Origin: GCA-958296115 sp965222445
GTDB lineage: Bacteria; Chloroflexota; Dehalococcoidia; Lucifugimonadales; CAJWER01
DNA length: 64,000 nucleotides
Reading direction: 5' to 3'
Assembly (NCBI GenBank): GCA_965222445.1
Contig: CBDCTY010000002.1
Location: 3,270,280-3,334,279 of the forward strand
Part shown: positions 42,741 to 52,288 of the stretch, one piece after another
Numbering within the stretch: the first letter of the stretch is position 1
Layout of the letters: each line of letters begins with the position of its first letter
Notes under the pieces: generated by a model
Told to the model about the DNA's origin: nothing
What the model saw: the letters and a program-made list of their open reading frames with translations, nothing else
The model's database searches: none
Made by a program: the position numbers and the translations under genes

Positions 42741-42840
42741 GGTGAAGGGAGTCGTCAGGTCTCAACGATCTCCGGTGCCTCATCCCTGTATCTGAGTGTT
42801 GCGAAGGGGAGATGGATTCCCGCCTCCGCGGGAATGACGG
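42741..42840. repeat. Copy 1 of the GTCGTCAG/REP repeat family
   Basis: The core GGTGAAGGGAGTCGTCAG then TATCTGAG and a REP hairpin (GGATTCCCGCC...GCGGGAATGACGG) match the copies at 52017 and 52911. Confidence 0.6.
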
Positions 42841-42910
42841 TTGTGCAAAGGTTTCCCGGCGCGGGAATGACGGCTGTGCAAAGGTCTCCCGGCGCGGGAA
42901 TGACGGTCTG
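42828..42910. repeat. Tandem 33-bp direct repeat with REP core
   Basis: Units start at 42828, 42861 and 42894 (the last partial), each beginning GCGGGAATGACGG and continuing through TGTGCAAAGGT. The TGTGCAAAGGTCTCC end is also found at the arms of the 32.5 and 35.7 kb elements. Confidence 0.7.
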
Positions 42911-43078
42911 GGATGACCTGCGCCTTGTGGACAAGACCTTTCGTTCCAACGGACGGATCGAGGCACATTCGGAGCGAATTGGTGTTAGGGATACTCTGAA
43001 TAACCCATCAGCACGGCTTAAATTCCTATGTGTGGAGCTGCGGTCCACGGACTATTCAGGCCATCCTTAGGGGAAAAG

Positions 43079-43963
43079 CTAGCCGATCGATGCGTCGACG
43101 GCTATCGCGGTGAAGAGCAGCACAAGGTATGCGAGGGAGTAGAGATATGTGCCCAGGGCCCCTTCGATACCTGGGCGTCTCAGCAGCACGACGGCGCGGT
43201 AGATGAACAGCAGCCCCAGGACCAGAGATGCGCCGAGGTATATCCACCCAACGGCCCGAGTGGCGAAGAACATGGTCGTCAGTGCCAGGAGCAGCACTGA
43301 GTAGAGGAGGATCGACTTCTTGGTCTCTGACACGCCGGCCACGACCGGAAGCATGGGCACGCCGGCCCTCGCGTAGTCGTCCTTCAGCATCAGCGCCAGC
43401 GCCCAGAAGTGTGGGGGTGTCCAGAAGAATACGATGGCGAACATGTAGAGCGCTGGAAGCCCAACGCTGCCGGTCACCGCAGTCCAGCCTATGACGGGCG
43501 GCAGCGCGCCGGCTGCGCCGCCTATCACGATGTTCTGGGGCGTGGTCCGCTTGAGTGCCATGGTGTAGACGAAGACGTAGAAGAGGGTAGAAGAGAGGGC
43601 CAGGACCGCGCTCAGCATGTTCACCAGCGAGGCGAACAGGACGAATGCGATGACGTTGGCGGCCAGCCCGAAGAGCAGCGCCTCGCGGGGTTGGACCCGC
43701 AGGGCGGCCACCGGGCGGTCTCTCGTTCTGCGCATCCGGGCGTCTATGTCCCTGTCGAGGAAGTGATTCAGCGCATTTGCGCCCCCGGATGCCATCGCCC
43801 CGGCGGTCAGTACGACGATCGCCAGCGTCACGTCGGGCGGGCCGCCGGAGGCAAGGAACATGCCCGCCAGCGCGGTGAACAGGAGCAGCAGGACGATGCG
43901 CGGCTTGGTTAGGGTCAGATAGTCCCTGAGCACGGTCCGTGAGGTCGCGGCGCTGGCAATCAC
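43079..43963 (-). CDS. ctaB: Protoheme IX farnesyltransferase (heme O synthase)
   Basis: CtaB attaches a farnesyl group to protoheme to make heme O. I start at GTG 43963, overlapping the ctaA stop as GTGA; the open frame upstream lies inside ctaA. The 294-residue protein has about nine transmembrane helices. Its prenyl-diphosphate site reads NALNHFLDRDIDARMRRT, with RDRPVA next. With ctaA upstream it supplies heme A, implying an aa3-type cytochrome oxidase elsewhere. Confidence 0.95.
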   Translation of the reverse strand: MIASAATSRTVLRDYLTLTKPRIVLLLLFTALAGMFLASGGPPDVTLAIVVLTAGAMASGGANALNHFLDRDIDARMRRTRDRPVAALRVQPREALLFGLAANVIAFVLFASLVNMLSAVLALSSTLFYVFVYTMALKRTTPQNIVIGGAAGALPPVIGWTAVTGSVGLPALYMFAIVFFWTPPHFWALALMLKDDYARAGVPMLPVVAGVSETKKSILLYSVLLLALTTMFFATRAVGWIYLGASLVLGLLFIYRAVVLLRRPGIEGALGTYLYSLAYLVLLFTAIAVDASIG

Positions 43964-44922
43964 GACGCCGACTCCACGGGTTCGGACGGAGGGATGCCCG
44001 AGGCGAACCGGAGCCGGGGCGGAATCTTTGCCACGTAGTACAGGGTGCCCAGGGCGACGACCGCCGCCCACAGCAGCGTGGCGCCGCCCAGGTGCGCGGC
44101 CCGCATCTCGGTCGTGAAGCCGGCCCATACGGTCCAGGCCCCGAGGAGGACCTGCCCGGCTAGGGCGGCAATGACGAGCCATGCCACGAGCCCAATGCCG
44201 GGTATGCGTCCACCACGCCTCAGGGCAACGACCGCGGCGCCGATAAGGACGAGGCCTACTGCCGCCGAGAGGTAACGATGACTCATGTGAATCAAGTATG
44301 CGGCGCCGTCCGGCAGAAAGCTGCCCCGGCACAAGGGCCACGTGCCGCACGAGGAGCCCGCTCCGTAGCCAACCATATAGGAGCCCGAGAGGATGATGAG
44401 AAATACGCCGGCGACAGACACGGGGACCAATACACCTAGCGGAACGCCGCCGGGCCGTGGCGTATCGTGCGCCCCTCCGGCCCTCCACGTGACCAAGGTA
44501 ACGACGGCCATGCACGCGACGACGCCCTGCGCAAGCCCGAGATGGATCAGCCTGACCCACCACGAGAGCTCTGTCCAGACGACCACCGCGCCCAGCAGGG
44601 CCGCGACGAGGACGAGGAATACGCCCACGAGGCTTGGTGCGAGTATCCAGGGCTCCGTCCTGTGTCTGCGCAACGCCAATACGGCGACGGAAAGGGACAG
44701 CAGCCCAACGATGGATGCCACGACGCGATGGCTGAATTCGACCAGGGCGGTGCGCTCGAATACTGGTATCACCCGGCCGTCGCACAGGGGCCAGTCAGGG
44801 CATCCCAGACCGGAGCCGGTGACCCTCACGACCCCGCCAAGCGTCACCTGTATAATGGCAACGAGCAGGGCCGCCAGTGCCAGGTAGGAGAAGGCCTTTC
44901 CCAGGCGAGGGCCGCTGCTCAC
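43960..44922 (-). CDS. ctaA: Heme A synthase
   Basis: CtaA/Cox15 oxidises heme O to heme A. The 320-residue protein has eight predicted helices in two halves, with conserved Cys pairs in GLGCPDWPLC and SSCGTWPLC and His residues in EFSHRVVASI and HMSHRYLSAAVG that ligate heme. It precedes and overlaps ctaB. Confidence 0.94.
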   Translation of the reverse strand: MSSGPRLGKAFSYLALAALLVAIIQVTLGGVVRVTGSGLGCPDWPLCDGRVIPVFERTALVEFSHRVVASIVGLLSLSVAVLALRRHRTEPWILAPSLVGVFLVLVAALLGAVVVWTELSWWVRLIHLGLAQGVVACMAVVTLVTWRAGGAHDTPRPGGVPLGVLVPVSVAGVFLIILSGSYMVGYGAGSSCGTWPLCRGSFLPDGAAYLIHMSHRYLSAAVGLVLIGAAVVALRRGGRIPGIGLVAWLVIAALAGQVLLGAWTVWAGFTTEMRAAHLGGATLLWAAVVALGTLYYVAKIPPRLRFASGIPPSEPVESAS

Positions 44923-45041
44923 GCTCGGTTACTTCCCATCACGCCGCGGAGATTGCGCCAGATTTCACAATCGAAGCCTAGCACAGGCCATGGGCATCGT
45001 CAACGAGCGCCGGGAGGAAGCGAGGGCCCACACGCAACGAT

Positions 45042-47576
45042 TCAGGCGCTATACTGGCTGTCCAACCCGGCCAGCGCCGCCGGGAACTCAGCCTCATTGA
45101 ACACCAGGCGGAAAGTACCCTTCGCCGGGCCGTCCCGCACGGTCATCGTTCCACAGTTGAAGGCGTCCTGCAAGGTGTCCAGTACACGACGTTTGTAGTC
45201 CGTATCCTGGTTACCCTGAAGGTGCTCGCCCTTGGTCTCGAACACCAGGACGTGCGGCTTGCCCTCGGTCTCCCCGCCCATGGCTACGAAGTCGGGCCAT
45301 ATTCGGTCCTGCTTCCAGCCCCTCAGGTAGTAGTCCCCTCGCTGGCGCACGGCCACCCGATGCCACCATTGCAGGGCCCTCTGCTCATCGAGGTAGCGAG
45401 CAAAGCTGAGCTCCAACTTGCTATCGAACTGCTGCACGTACACTGGCTCGAACAGGCTAATCTGAATCGGGCGGCCATCTGGATGCAGCAATCCGCCAGC
45501 GTCGCCAGCCACTGGTACTTCGTAAGTGTCTACCATCTGGAAGTTCGGCTGGCCCGCCTCAAGATCGAATCGAATTTCGCGGTCAATCAGCTTATCCTTG
45601 AACACCCCCTCGGCCTGCCTCTCCACAGACTGGGTGACATGATCTCTAAGAACAGTCGCCAAGTACGAGCGCCGGGCGTATATTTCGTCGTCGGAATCCC
45701 CTGCCGCTCTCAGCTTTTCCACCAGACGCCGGGATATGCGTGCGGCCTGCCACGGGTTCGGAACTACGTCGGACAGGCGCCGGGCGAACCAGGAAATCCT
45801 CACCGTCTTGTCGATGTAGAGCTCCTGGTCGGCGTGGTAGACCGGAAGCGCGTCCCCGACGTCGACGGTTGCCCACTGCCACCTGGCTCGTTCCGGGAGG
45901 CTGCTCTGGGAATCCGGTGCCTCGATTGACCCCCATTCGACGCCTGGGAGGATGTGCCGCTGGTAGTCGAGCTCGCGCCATTCCACGCCGTCCTTGTGCA
46001 GGACCAGCGGCAGGAATATGTCTGTGTTCCTGAACTTATCCCGCCGTTGAAATGGAACGCGCACGAAGTCCGACGATTCGCTCATCACCATGTCGCCCAG
46101 GCCGGTCAGCCCTTCCTGTTCAAGTCCATTCTTGACCTGGCTCACCGCCACGCCAACGTCGACGTTGCAGCAGTAGACGTAACACTGGTCGAGGGCTTCC
46201 CTGCCGGTCCGCCGGGCGTGGGGCTGGCGCATCACTCTTCCAACCAGCTGGGTGAGCGCCCGCTGTGCGCGAGTGTTGTCCAACATGACGAGCACGTAGG
46301 CGAACGGGCAGTCCCAGCCCTCCATCAGGGCAGCCTTGGTAATTATCCAGCGCACCTGCGAATACGGCGACAGCAGATCCTCCCCGCGCAGCTCGTCCAA
46401 CTCCGAAGACTTGACCGCGACGGCCTCGGTGGGAACGCCAAGGCTCTGCACCAAGTACCGCCGCACGTCCTCAGCGTGGATGCGCTCGCCATCCTGCTGG
46501 TCCTTTCCAGTCCGCTCGACCCTGACGACCGCGATGGGCCGGATGTAGCGCCCCTCGCTCATCTGCAGCGATTCACCTACCCTGCTCAGCTTCTCCAGCT
46601 CGTCGTGGGCCTCAGCGAGCGTATTGTGCCAGTCGTCGGTGGTGGAGGACTTCACTTGCACGGGCAGCTTTATCATCTCTTCCTGCTTCAGCTCCACACC
46701 GGTGATGTCGACAAGCAGGTTGCTGATTCCCCGGTTGGGAGTGGCCGAGAGCTCGATGACCATGCTCGGGTCCAGGCGGTTCACCGAGCGGACGAACTCC
46801 GCGTTAGCCTCCCGTTTCTTGGCGCCGTAGGCCTTGTGCGCCTCGTCCAGTATCACAACAGGGCGCAGCATCTTGAACACATTGAAGAGGCTGTGCTTGA
46901 CCGGTCCATTCTCCGACGTGCGCTCCAGGTCGAAGTGCTCGTTCAGCAGCCTGGCGTCGCCCAGAGCATCGTCGCTGTCTGGGAAGAGGGTGGGGTAGCG
47001 CCCCGAATCGCGAAACATCCGCAGGAATTCCCTGCCCTTCTGCCTGTTGGCGGCGGGCAGCATCAGAAGCATCACGCACAGGTAGTTGGCCGCGTCCCCC
47101 CGTGTGAACAGGTCTTCCTTCTCCAGCAGCTTGACCCGCCCGCCGCTGGCCCGTTCCAGCATCTGACGGTAAGGGTGCTCCCTATTCCTGAGAGCGCCCT
47201 TGGTCTGCTCGTAGATGGCCCGGGTTGGTGTTATCCACAGCGTCAGGCCGATCTGCCGGTTCAGCCGCTCCAGTGCGGCGGCTGCCAGCAGGGTCTTGCC
47301 GCCGCCGGTCGGCACCTTGAAGCAGACATGCGGGATGGGCCTGCCGGCTTCGTCCGTTCGGCTGGCGTACTCTCCGGCGGTATCTGCCACGCCGCCGGAT
47401 TGCGCCAGTTGCTGCCAGGCGCTCTTGGGATAGTCGCGTACGTCGTCGGGAACGTCCACACCCACACGCTTCAATGCCTCTATGTCCGTCTGCGATTTCA
47501 ACTGAGCCCCGGTAAGCGCATCCCGCCAGCGGGCGAAGGCTTCCAAGGCGGCTACCTGGTAGTCCTTTAGCTCCAT
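45042..47576 (-). CDS. res: Type III restriction enzyme, Res subunit
   Basis: The 844-residue helicase-nuclease has Walker A PTGGGKT (about 89-95), the DEAH box (VILDEAHK, about 243) and motif VI-like QLVGRVMRQP. Near the C-terminus RIWPDFVAMGGE and VLVFETKGEH give a PD-(D/E)xK-like nuclease site. It needs the Mod subunit for specificity. The gene begins directly after the mod stop. The DEAH Res class is usually about 900-1000 residues, so it is a little short. Confidence 0.92.
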   Translation of the reverse strand: MELKDYQVAALEAFARWRDALTGAQLKSQTDIEALKRVGVDVPDDVRDYPKSAWQQLAQSGGVADTAGEYASRTDEAGRPIPHVCFKVPTGGGKTLLAAAALERLNRQIGLTLWITPTRAIYEQTKGALRNREHPYRQMLERASGGRVKLLEKEDLFTRGDAANYLCVMLLMLPAANRQKGREFLRMFRDSGRYPTLFPDSDDALGDARLLNEHFDLERTSENGPVKHSLFNVFKMLRPVVILDEAHKAYGAKKREANAEFVRSVNRLDPSMVIELSATPNRGISNLLVDITGVELKQEEMIKLPVQVKSSTTDDWHNTLAEAHDELEKLSRVGESLQMSEGRYIRPIAVVRVERTGKDQQDGERIHAEDVRRYLVQSLGVPTEAVAVKSSELDELRGEDLLSPYSQVRWIITKAALMEGWDCPFAYVLVMLDNTRAQRALTQLVGRVMRQPHARRTGREALDQCYVYCCNVDVGVAVSQVKNGLEQEGLTGLGDMVMSESSDFVRVPFQRRDKFRNTDIFLPLVLHKDGVEWRELDYQRHILPGVEWGSIEAPDSQSSLPERARWQWATVDVGDALPVYHADQELYIDKTVRISWFARRLSDVVPNPWQAARISRRLVEKLRAAGDSDDEIYARRSYLATVLRDHVTQSVERQAEGVFKDKLIDREIRFDLEAGQPNFQMVDTYEVPVAGDAGGLLHPDGRPIQISLFEPVYVQQFDSKLELSFARYLDEQRALQWWHRVAVRQRGDYYLRGWKQDRIWPDFVAMGGETEGKPHVLVFETKGEHLQGNQDTDYKRRVLDTLQDAFNCGTMTVRDGPAKGTFRLVFNEAEFPAALAGLDSQYSA

Positions 47577-49193
47577 CTACTGCACCAACCGGTGCATCTC
47601 ATAGGGCAGCTGGCAGAAGGTGATTCCCAGTGGCGTCAGGTCGCGCTGGCCTATGTACTTGCCCGGGCCGAATAAGATGGCCTTCCGCTCATTCCCACGG
47701 CTGGCGGCGCTGATGCGCCTGGCCCGCTCCTCGTTCAGTATCCCCTGGTTGCTGCACAGCCAGTCTACGTCCGGCTCGTACAGCAGGTAGTAGTCCGTAG
47801 CGTCGTTGGTGTAGAAGAGGCCGTCGTCGTTCCGGCGCTCCAGGGACGCGGCCCCGGCGGAGACGCCCGACGCCGTGTGCAGCAGGTACGCCGCGAGCGC
47901 CGAGTACGACGGCAGCCCGTCGCCCGTCAGCATCCCCTCGATTTCGATGGGCGGCCCCAGCGTGCAGTAGGAGAACGAGCCTCCCAGCCCTTCGCGCAGC
48001 GACGCGTCGCCAGCGCCGGGAACGCCGTTGATGACCCGGCGCACTCGCTCGGCGGTGATGGTGTCGGCGTAGTCCTCGCACTCCACGAGGATGAACTTGC
48101 GGCTGCCGCCGTCTTCCTTGTTCAGGGCCAGTACAGCGTGGGCGGTGGTGCCGGAGCCAGCGAAGGAGTCGAGAACGATGTCGTCGCCACTAGAGAATAT
48201 TCTCGCAATCGACTTGATTAGCCGTGTGGGTTTAGGGTTATCGAAGCTAAGGCCAATAGCCCGTAGCTCTTTGGATGCCTCCTGGTTTGACCCAAACTCT
48301 CGATGTCCCCAGAAATTATGGGCAACTTGGCCCTCCTCGAATCGCTCTGATTCATAGTATTTCTTACGCGGCAGCCCGTTCCCCGCTTTCGTAAACAAGA
48401 TTCGCCCATCTGCCAGTAGAGATTCAAAGGTAACTTGTGTTCCAAGCCACTCCTCATCATGGACAACCCCCTTGGGCGTTACGATGCTGTATCGCGTACC
48501 CGTCTGTCCGCTGCCGGATTTCCACGGCTTTGATGCCCACGGTCCCCTCGGATCACCGTCAGGATTCTTGAACTCACCTGTGAGAGGGAGGCCATTGAAC
48601 GATCTCCGTTTCTTTAGCTCTTCAAGGCTCTTGCCATAGACCAAGATGAACTCCGCAGTCTTTGCGATAGGCTTGCTCTTGTCATTGGGCTGGTTATGTC
48701 TCCTTCTCCAGCAGATGATCTCTTCTTTGTTCTTTTCTTCGAAGACCTCATCAAGAATTGACATGAGATTGGCGACTTCGGTGTCGTCGCAGCTTATGCA
48801 AATCACCCCATCATCCGCCAAAAGCTCCTTGAGCAGATGGAGGCGCGGCCACATCATGCAGAGCCACTTGTCGTGGCGCTCCAGGTCCTCGTTGTCGACG
48901 GGGCCGTTCTCCTTCAGCCACTGCTTCATGAGCGGGCTGTTCACCCTGTCGTTGTAGACCCAGCCCTCGTTGCCGGTGTTGTACGGCGAGTCGATGTATA
49001 TGCACTTCACCCTGCCGGCGTAGCGGGGCAGCAGGGCTTTCAGTGCGTGGAGGTTGTCGCCGTGGATGACCAGGTTGTCGTCTGCACCGGCGGGGTCCAG
49101 CGACCGGACGGCGTCTGGAACCAGCGGCCGGTAAGGGACGGTCAGGTGGTGGGCATATATGTGCTGTTTTCCCTTGAAATCGAGCGTCGGCAT
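47577..49193 (-). CDS. mod: Type III DNA methyltransferase, Mod subunit
   Basis: The 538-residue adenine methyltransferase has the catalytic motif IV as DSPYNTGNEGW (about residue 68) and the AdoMet motif I as VLDSFAGSGTTAHAVL (about 341), the beta-class order. The region between (about 121-338) is the target-recognition domain, and its DNA is distinctly less GC-rich than both flanks. With Res it forms a type III system that cuts when two sites are in inverse orientation. No specificity can be read from sequence. Confidence 0.94.
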   Translation of the reverse strand: MPTLDFKGKQHIYAHHLTVPYRPLVPDAVRSLDPAGADDNLVIHGDNLHALKALLPRYAGRVKCIYIDSPYNTGNEGWVYNDRVNSPLMKQWLKENGPVDNEDLERHDKWLCMMWPRLHLLKELLADDGVICISCDDTEVANLMSILDEVFEEKNKEEIICWRRRHNQPNDKSKPIAKTAEFILVYGKSLEELKKRRSFNGLPLTGEFKNPDGDPRGPWASKPWKSGSGQTGTRYSIVTPKGVVHDEEWLGTQVTFESLLADGRILFTKAGNGLPRKKYYESERFEEGQVAHNFWGHREFGSNQEASKELRAIGLSFDNPKPTRLIKSIARIFSSGDDIVLDSFAGSGTTAHAVLALNKEDGGSRKFILVECEDYADTITAERVRRVINGVPGAGDASLREGLGGSFSYCTLGPPIEIEGMLTGDGLPSYSALAAYLLHTASGVSAGAASLERRNDDGLFYTNDATDYYLLYEPDVDWLCSNQGILNEERARRISAASRGNERKAILFGPGKYIGQRDLTPLGITFCQLPYEMHRLVQ

Positions 49194-49268
49194 CGCGGCT
49201 CCATGATCCGTCCGGTTGATTAGGGCGCCATTATGGCACGGCGGGCGCCAATTTCAAAGAGCGCTGGC

Positions 49269-50267
49269 TCACGGCCAGTCTAGGTTGCCGCCCTGGTAGA
49301 TGTCTTCGAGGAAGCGGTCGGTGAAGGCTGTCTTGTAGTCGAAGGGCTTGGGTATGGCCTCGTACTGGAGGAGCATGTCGTAGAGCTTTTGCCACTGGTC
49401 GTCGGTCATCCAGCCTGCGCCGTTTTCTTCGGTCAGCGGGCTGATCGAGTCGTCGAGCTCGGTCTTCAGCATGAATTGCTGGTGCTCCCTGGACTCGCCG
49501 GGGGCGTACTTGAGAACGATGTCCACGGCCTCGGCCGGGTCGTCGCGGATGTCCTCCATCGCGCGCATCGTGGCCTTCAGGAACCGCCTGACGACCTCGG
49601 GCCTGTCGTCGACGGTATCTGTGCTGGTGATGTAGGTCAGGCCCAGGTTCGGGACGCCGTAGCTCTCCGGCTCCCAGGTGTTCACGGAGAAGCCGAGCCG
49701 CCTGATGGTGTCGGGCTCGTTCGAGTTGAAAACGGCCAGCACGTCCACCCTGCCCTCCGTAAGCACCCTGGGGTCGAAGCCTACCTTGACCTCGTCGATC
49801 TTCGAGCGGTCGACGCCGTTGGCCTCGAGGATAGCGAGGTAGTCGGGAGGCACCGAGATCTTGTAGCCGAAGGTGCGCCCCTCCCAGTCCTTGGGCGTGT
49901 TGATACCCGAGTTTCCCATGGAGACGTATGCCTGCTGGCCCTGCTGACCGAAGAGCGCGAACGCCACGATGGGCAGGCCCGGGTCCGAGCGCCGCTTCAG
50001 CACGGATGACGCGGCGGCGGTGGTGAAGGCCACGTCGCCGGACAGGAGCAGTTTGAGGTGCTCGCCGCTCGATGCGTGGCGTATTTCGACGTCGAGGCCC
50101 TGCTCCTCGAAATACCCCTTCTCCTGGGCGACGTACGCAGCGACGAACGGAAGGTTCGCCTGGGCCCGGAAGCCCGCCATGAAGACGACCTTGTCAGGCT
50201 CGCTGGTGCATACGAGACCCGCAGCCAGCAGGACGACCAGGAGCAGCGCCATCAGGGCTCGCGTCAT
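49269..50267 (-). CDS. ABC substrate-binding lipoprotein, NMT1/SsuA-like
   Basis: I start at ATG 50267, where a lipoprotein signal begins (ALMALLLVVLLAAGLVC). The SBP fold opens FRAQANLPFVAAYVAQEKGY and FEEQGLDVEIRHASSGEHL, typical of the NMT1/THI5-like family that binds pyrimidines, sulfonates or nitrate-like anions. It ends just past FLEDIYQGGNLDW. 332 residues; the permease and ATPase genes lie upstream on the same strand. An in-frame start at 50357 would overlap the permease. Confidence 0.85.
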   Translation of the reverse strand: MTRALMALLLVVLLAAGLVCTSEPDKVVFMAGFRAQANLPFVAAYVAQEKGYFEEQGLDVEIRHASSGEHLKLLLSGDVAFTTAAASSVLKRRSDPGLPIVAFALFGQQGQQAYVSMGNSGINTPKDWEGRTFGYKISVPPDYLAILEANGVDRSKIDEVKVGFDPRVLTEGRVDVLAVFNSNEPDTIRRLGFSVNTWEPESYGVPNLGLTYITSTDTVDDRPEVVRRFLKATMRAMEDIRDDPAEAVDIVLKYAPGESREHQQFMLKTELDDSISPLTEENGAGWMTDDQWQKLYDMLLQYEAIPKPFDYKTAFTDRFLEDIYQGGNLDWP

Positions 50268-50334
50268 CGGTGTGGTGGCCGGCGGGCGGCCGATAGCGCC
50301 CCACCGTGCCTCCGAATGTTGTCCGAGCGGCCTC

Positions 50335-51195
50335 CTACGACGTGATGAATGATTCATGCCAGAAGAGCACCCTGCGTTCGACGTAAGCCAGGACTGCAGT
50401 CAGCGTAACACCGATTATCGCGAGCGTGACGACGGCGGCGAAGAGCGTCGGCATGTCGATGTTGTTGTGGGCGACGATGATCACGCTCCCCAGGCCCCTG
50501 TCGCCCGTGAACCACTCCCCCACCACCGCCCCGATCACCGACAGAGGAACGGCGATGCGGAAGGCGGCAAACAGGTATGGGAGCGCCGAGGGGGCGCGGA
50601 GCTTCAGCAGTATCTCGAAGTCGGATGCGTCCAGGGACCGGAGGAAGTCGAGAGCGCCCGGGCTGACCGACCTGAGGCCGATCAGCGTATTGACCATGAC
50701 CGGGAAGAAGGTTATGAGGGCGGCTATCAGGACCTTGGGGCCGGAGCCGAACCCGAACCATATGACGAAGAGGGGCGCGACGGCTACGACCGGCGTGACC
50801 TTGACGAGCAACGCTATGGGAAGCAGGGTGCGCTCGGCTGCCCTGGAGTAGGACATCGCCACGCCCAACGCGACGGCGACGGCGGAGCCGACGAGAAAGC
50901 CGCCTGCGGCCTCGAGGACCGTCACGGCCCCGTGGACGGCGAAGTATCCGGCGTCGCCGACGAGCCTGCCGACCACGGCGCTCGGGGCCGGGAAGATGTA
51001 GGTCGGGACGTTCGCCAGGCGGGTCCACGCTTCCCACACCGCTGCAACCAGGGACAGGGCGATCGCTGGCGGCAGGACGTACCACGTGAGGGGCCTCAGC
51101 GACAGCCCAGAGGGCCGGGGCACAGTCCCGCCGGCACTGAACGGCTCAGCCGCGGGTCGCTCTGTAATCGGGCGCTCCATTCGTAGACCCCGCAA
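50335..51195 (-). CDS. ABC transporter permease, SsuC/TauC-like
   Basis: The 286-residue integral permease has six hydrophobic helices and the EAA-like loop (LDFLRSLDASDFEILLKLRA) typical of nitrate/sulfonate/taurine importers. Met6 (51180) is an alternative start, and the gene overlaps the ATPase gene by 35-50 nt, so it is translationally coupled. Confidence 0.88.
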   Translation of the reverse strand: MRGLRMERPITERPAAEPFSAGGTVPRPSGLSLRPLTWYVLPPAIALSLVAAVWEAWTRLANVPTYIFPAPSAVVGRLVGDAGYFAVHGAVTVLEAAGGFLVGSAVAVALGVAMSYSRAAERTLLPIALLVKVTPVVAVAPLFVIWFGFGSGPKVLIAALITFFPVMVNTLIGLRSVSPGALDFLRSLDASDFEILLKLRAPSALPYLFAAFRIAVPLSVIGAVVGEWFTGDRGLGSVIIVAHNNIDMPTLFAAVVTLAIIGVTLTAVLAYVERRVLFWHESFITS

Positions 51196-51955
51196 GGAGC
51201 AGGCTTCTCACCCGCGATGAGCAGGCGAGGAATTCGGGAGTATCTTCCAGCGACCGCTCCCTTGGGCGTGGGAGCGATATTTCGACGGCGCCGACGATCC
51301 TGCCGGGCCGGCTTGACATTACTACGACGCGGTCGGAAGTCATCACCGCCTCCGGAACGCTGTGGGTGACCATCAAGACGGTGCTCTGGGAGCGCTCCCA
51401 GAGGGAGAGCAGGTAGAGGCTCATGTCGGCGCGCGTGATCTCGTCGAGTGCGCCGAGCGGCTCGTCCATCAGGAGCACCTCCGGGTCCATCGCGAGGGCG
51501 CGGGCGAAGGCGGTCCGCTGTGCCATACCTCCGGAGAGCTGGTGGGGGTAGTGTCCGCCGAACCCCGACAGGCCGACAGCCTCCAGAGTCTCCTCGACCC
51601 TGACAGGGTCCGCCTTACCGCCGCCGATCTCGAGCGGCAGGGCCACGTTACCGTTCACGGTTCGCCAAGGCAGCAGTGAGGGGTCCTGGAATACATAGCC
51701 GATCTCGCCACTCCTCCGGGCCGCCGGTCTACCCCCGACTTCGATCCGGCCCGCTTCAGGTTCGATCAGGCCGCCGATGCACTTGAGCAGGGTGGTCTTT
51801 CCGCCGCCGCTCGGTCCGACCACCGACACGAACTCTCCCAGCGCGACCTGAAGGTCCACGGCTTCAAGGGCCGCAGTCGCCCCTCCATTGCTCCCGTAGG
51901 TGTGCGAGAGCCCGTGCACCGATATGTGTGGGTCGCCCATGGTCATAGGCGACAT
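51146..51955 (-). CDS. ABC transporter ATPase, SsuB/TauB-like
   Basis: The 269-residue ATPase has Walker A VGPSGGGKTTLLKCIGG, signature LSGGMAQRTAFARAL and Walker B VLLMDEPLGALDEIT. It is first of the importer operon ATPase-permease-binding protein. Together with the NMT1-like binder it probably imports a small organic or thiamine-precursor-like solute; the specific substrate is not determined. Confidence 0.9.
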   Translation of the reverse strand: MSPMTMGDPHISVHGLSHTYGSNGGATAALEAVDLQVALGEFVSVVGPSGGGKTTLLKCIGGLIEPEAGRIEVGGRPAARRSGEIGYVFQDPSLLPWRTVNGNVALPLEIGGGKADPVRVEETLEAVGLSGFGGHYPHQLSGGMAQRTAFARALAMDPEVLLMDEPLGALDEITRADMSLYLLSLWERSQSTVLMVTHSVPEAVMTSDRVVVMSSRPGRIVGAVEISLPRPRERSLEDTPEFLACSSRVRSLLLAGSTNGAPDYRATRG

Positions 51956-52016
51956 GATACAGGGGATGAGGTTGCGGGACTAGGTGCGCGGGCTTCGGGG
52001 TATTGTCGACACGTGC

Positions 52017-52244
52017 AGGTGAAGGGGGTCGTCAGATCTCAACGGGCTCGGGCACTGTGTCCCGTATCTTGGCATCTTGAAGAAGGGATAGATTCCCAAT
52101 CACCATGGCCTTGCGAAGGCCACATAAGGGGATGGAAACGGGCGCGGGATTCTCCGTTGCCACATGATCTGTGGCAGCGACTGGGGATGGGTTCCCGCCC
52201 CCGACTTCTCGGGGGCAGGCTCTGCGCGGGAACGACGGTGTGGG
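52017..52244. repeat. Copy 2 of the GTCGTCAG/REP family, with a long palindromic segment
   Basis: The gap upstream of the importer ATPase gene holds AGGTGAAGGGGGTCGTCAG, a small hairpin TGCCACA/TGTGGCA (52158-52176), and a REP unit of the longer type (GGTTCCCGCCCCC...GCGGGAACGACGG). The REP unit carries an insert like those at 4.36 kb and 57.94 kb. Confidence 0.6.
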
Positions 52245-52288
52245 GACGTGCGGTTCATTTTCGTAGCAATGACGGTCTGGGGGCGCTG

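Noticed and set aside
43964..44785. N-terminal extension of ctaB by 274 codons
   Set aside because: It overlaps ctaA in another frame and is Arg-rich nonsense; the GTGA overlap gives a natural start.
45954..47570. 538-codon open frame antisense to the restriction gene
   Set aside because: It mirrors res in a high-GC sequence, has no family features and no start context; the res motifs are clear.
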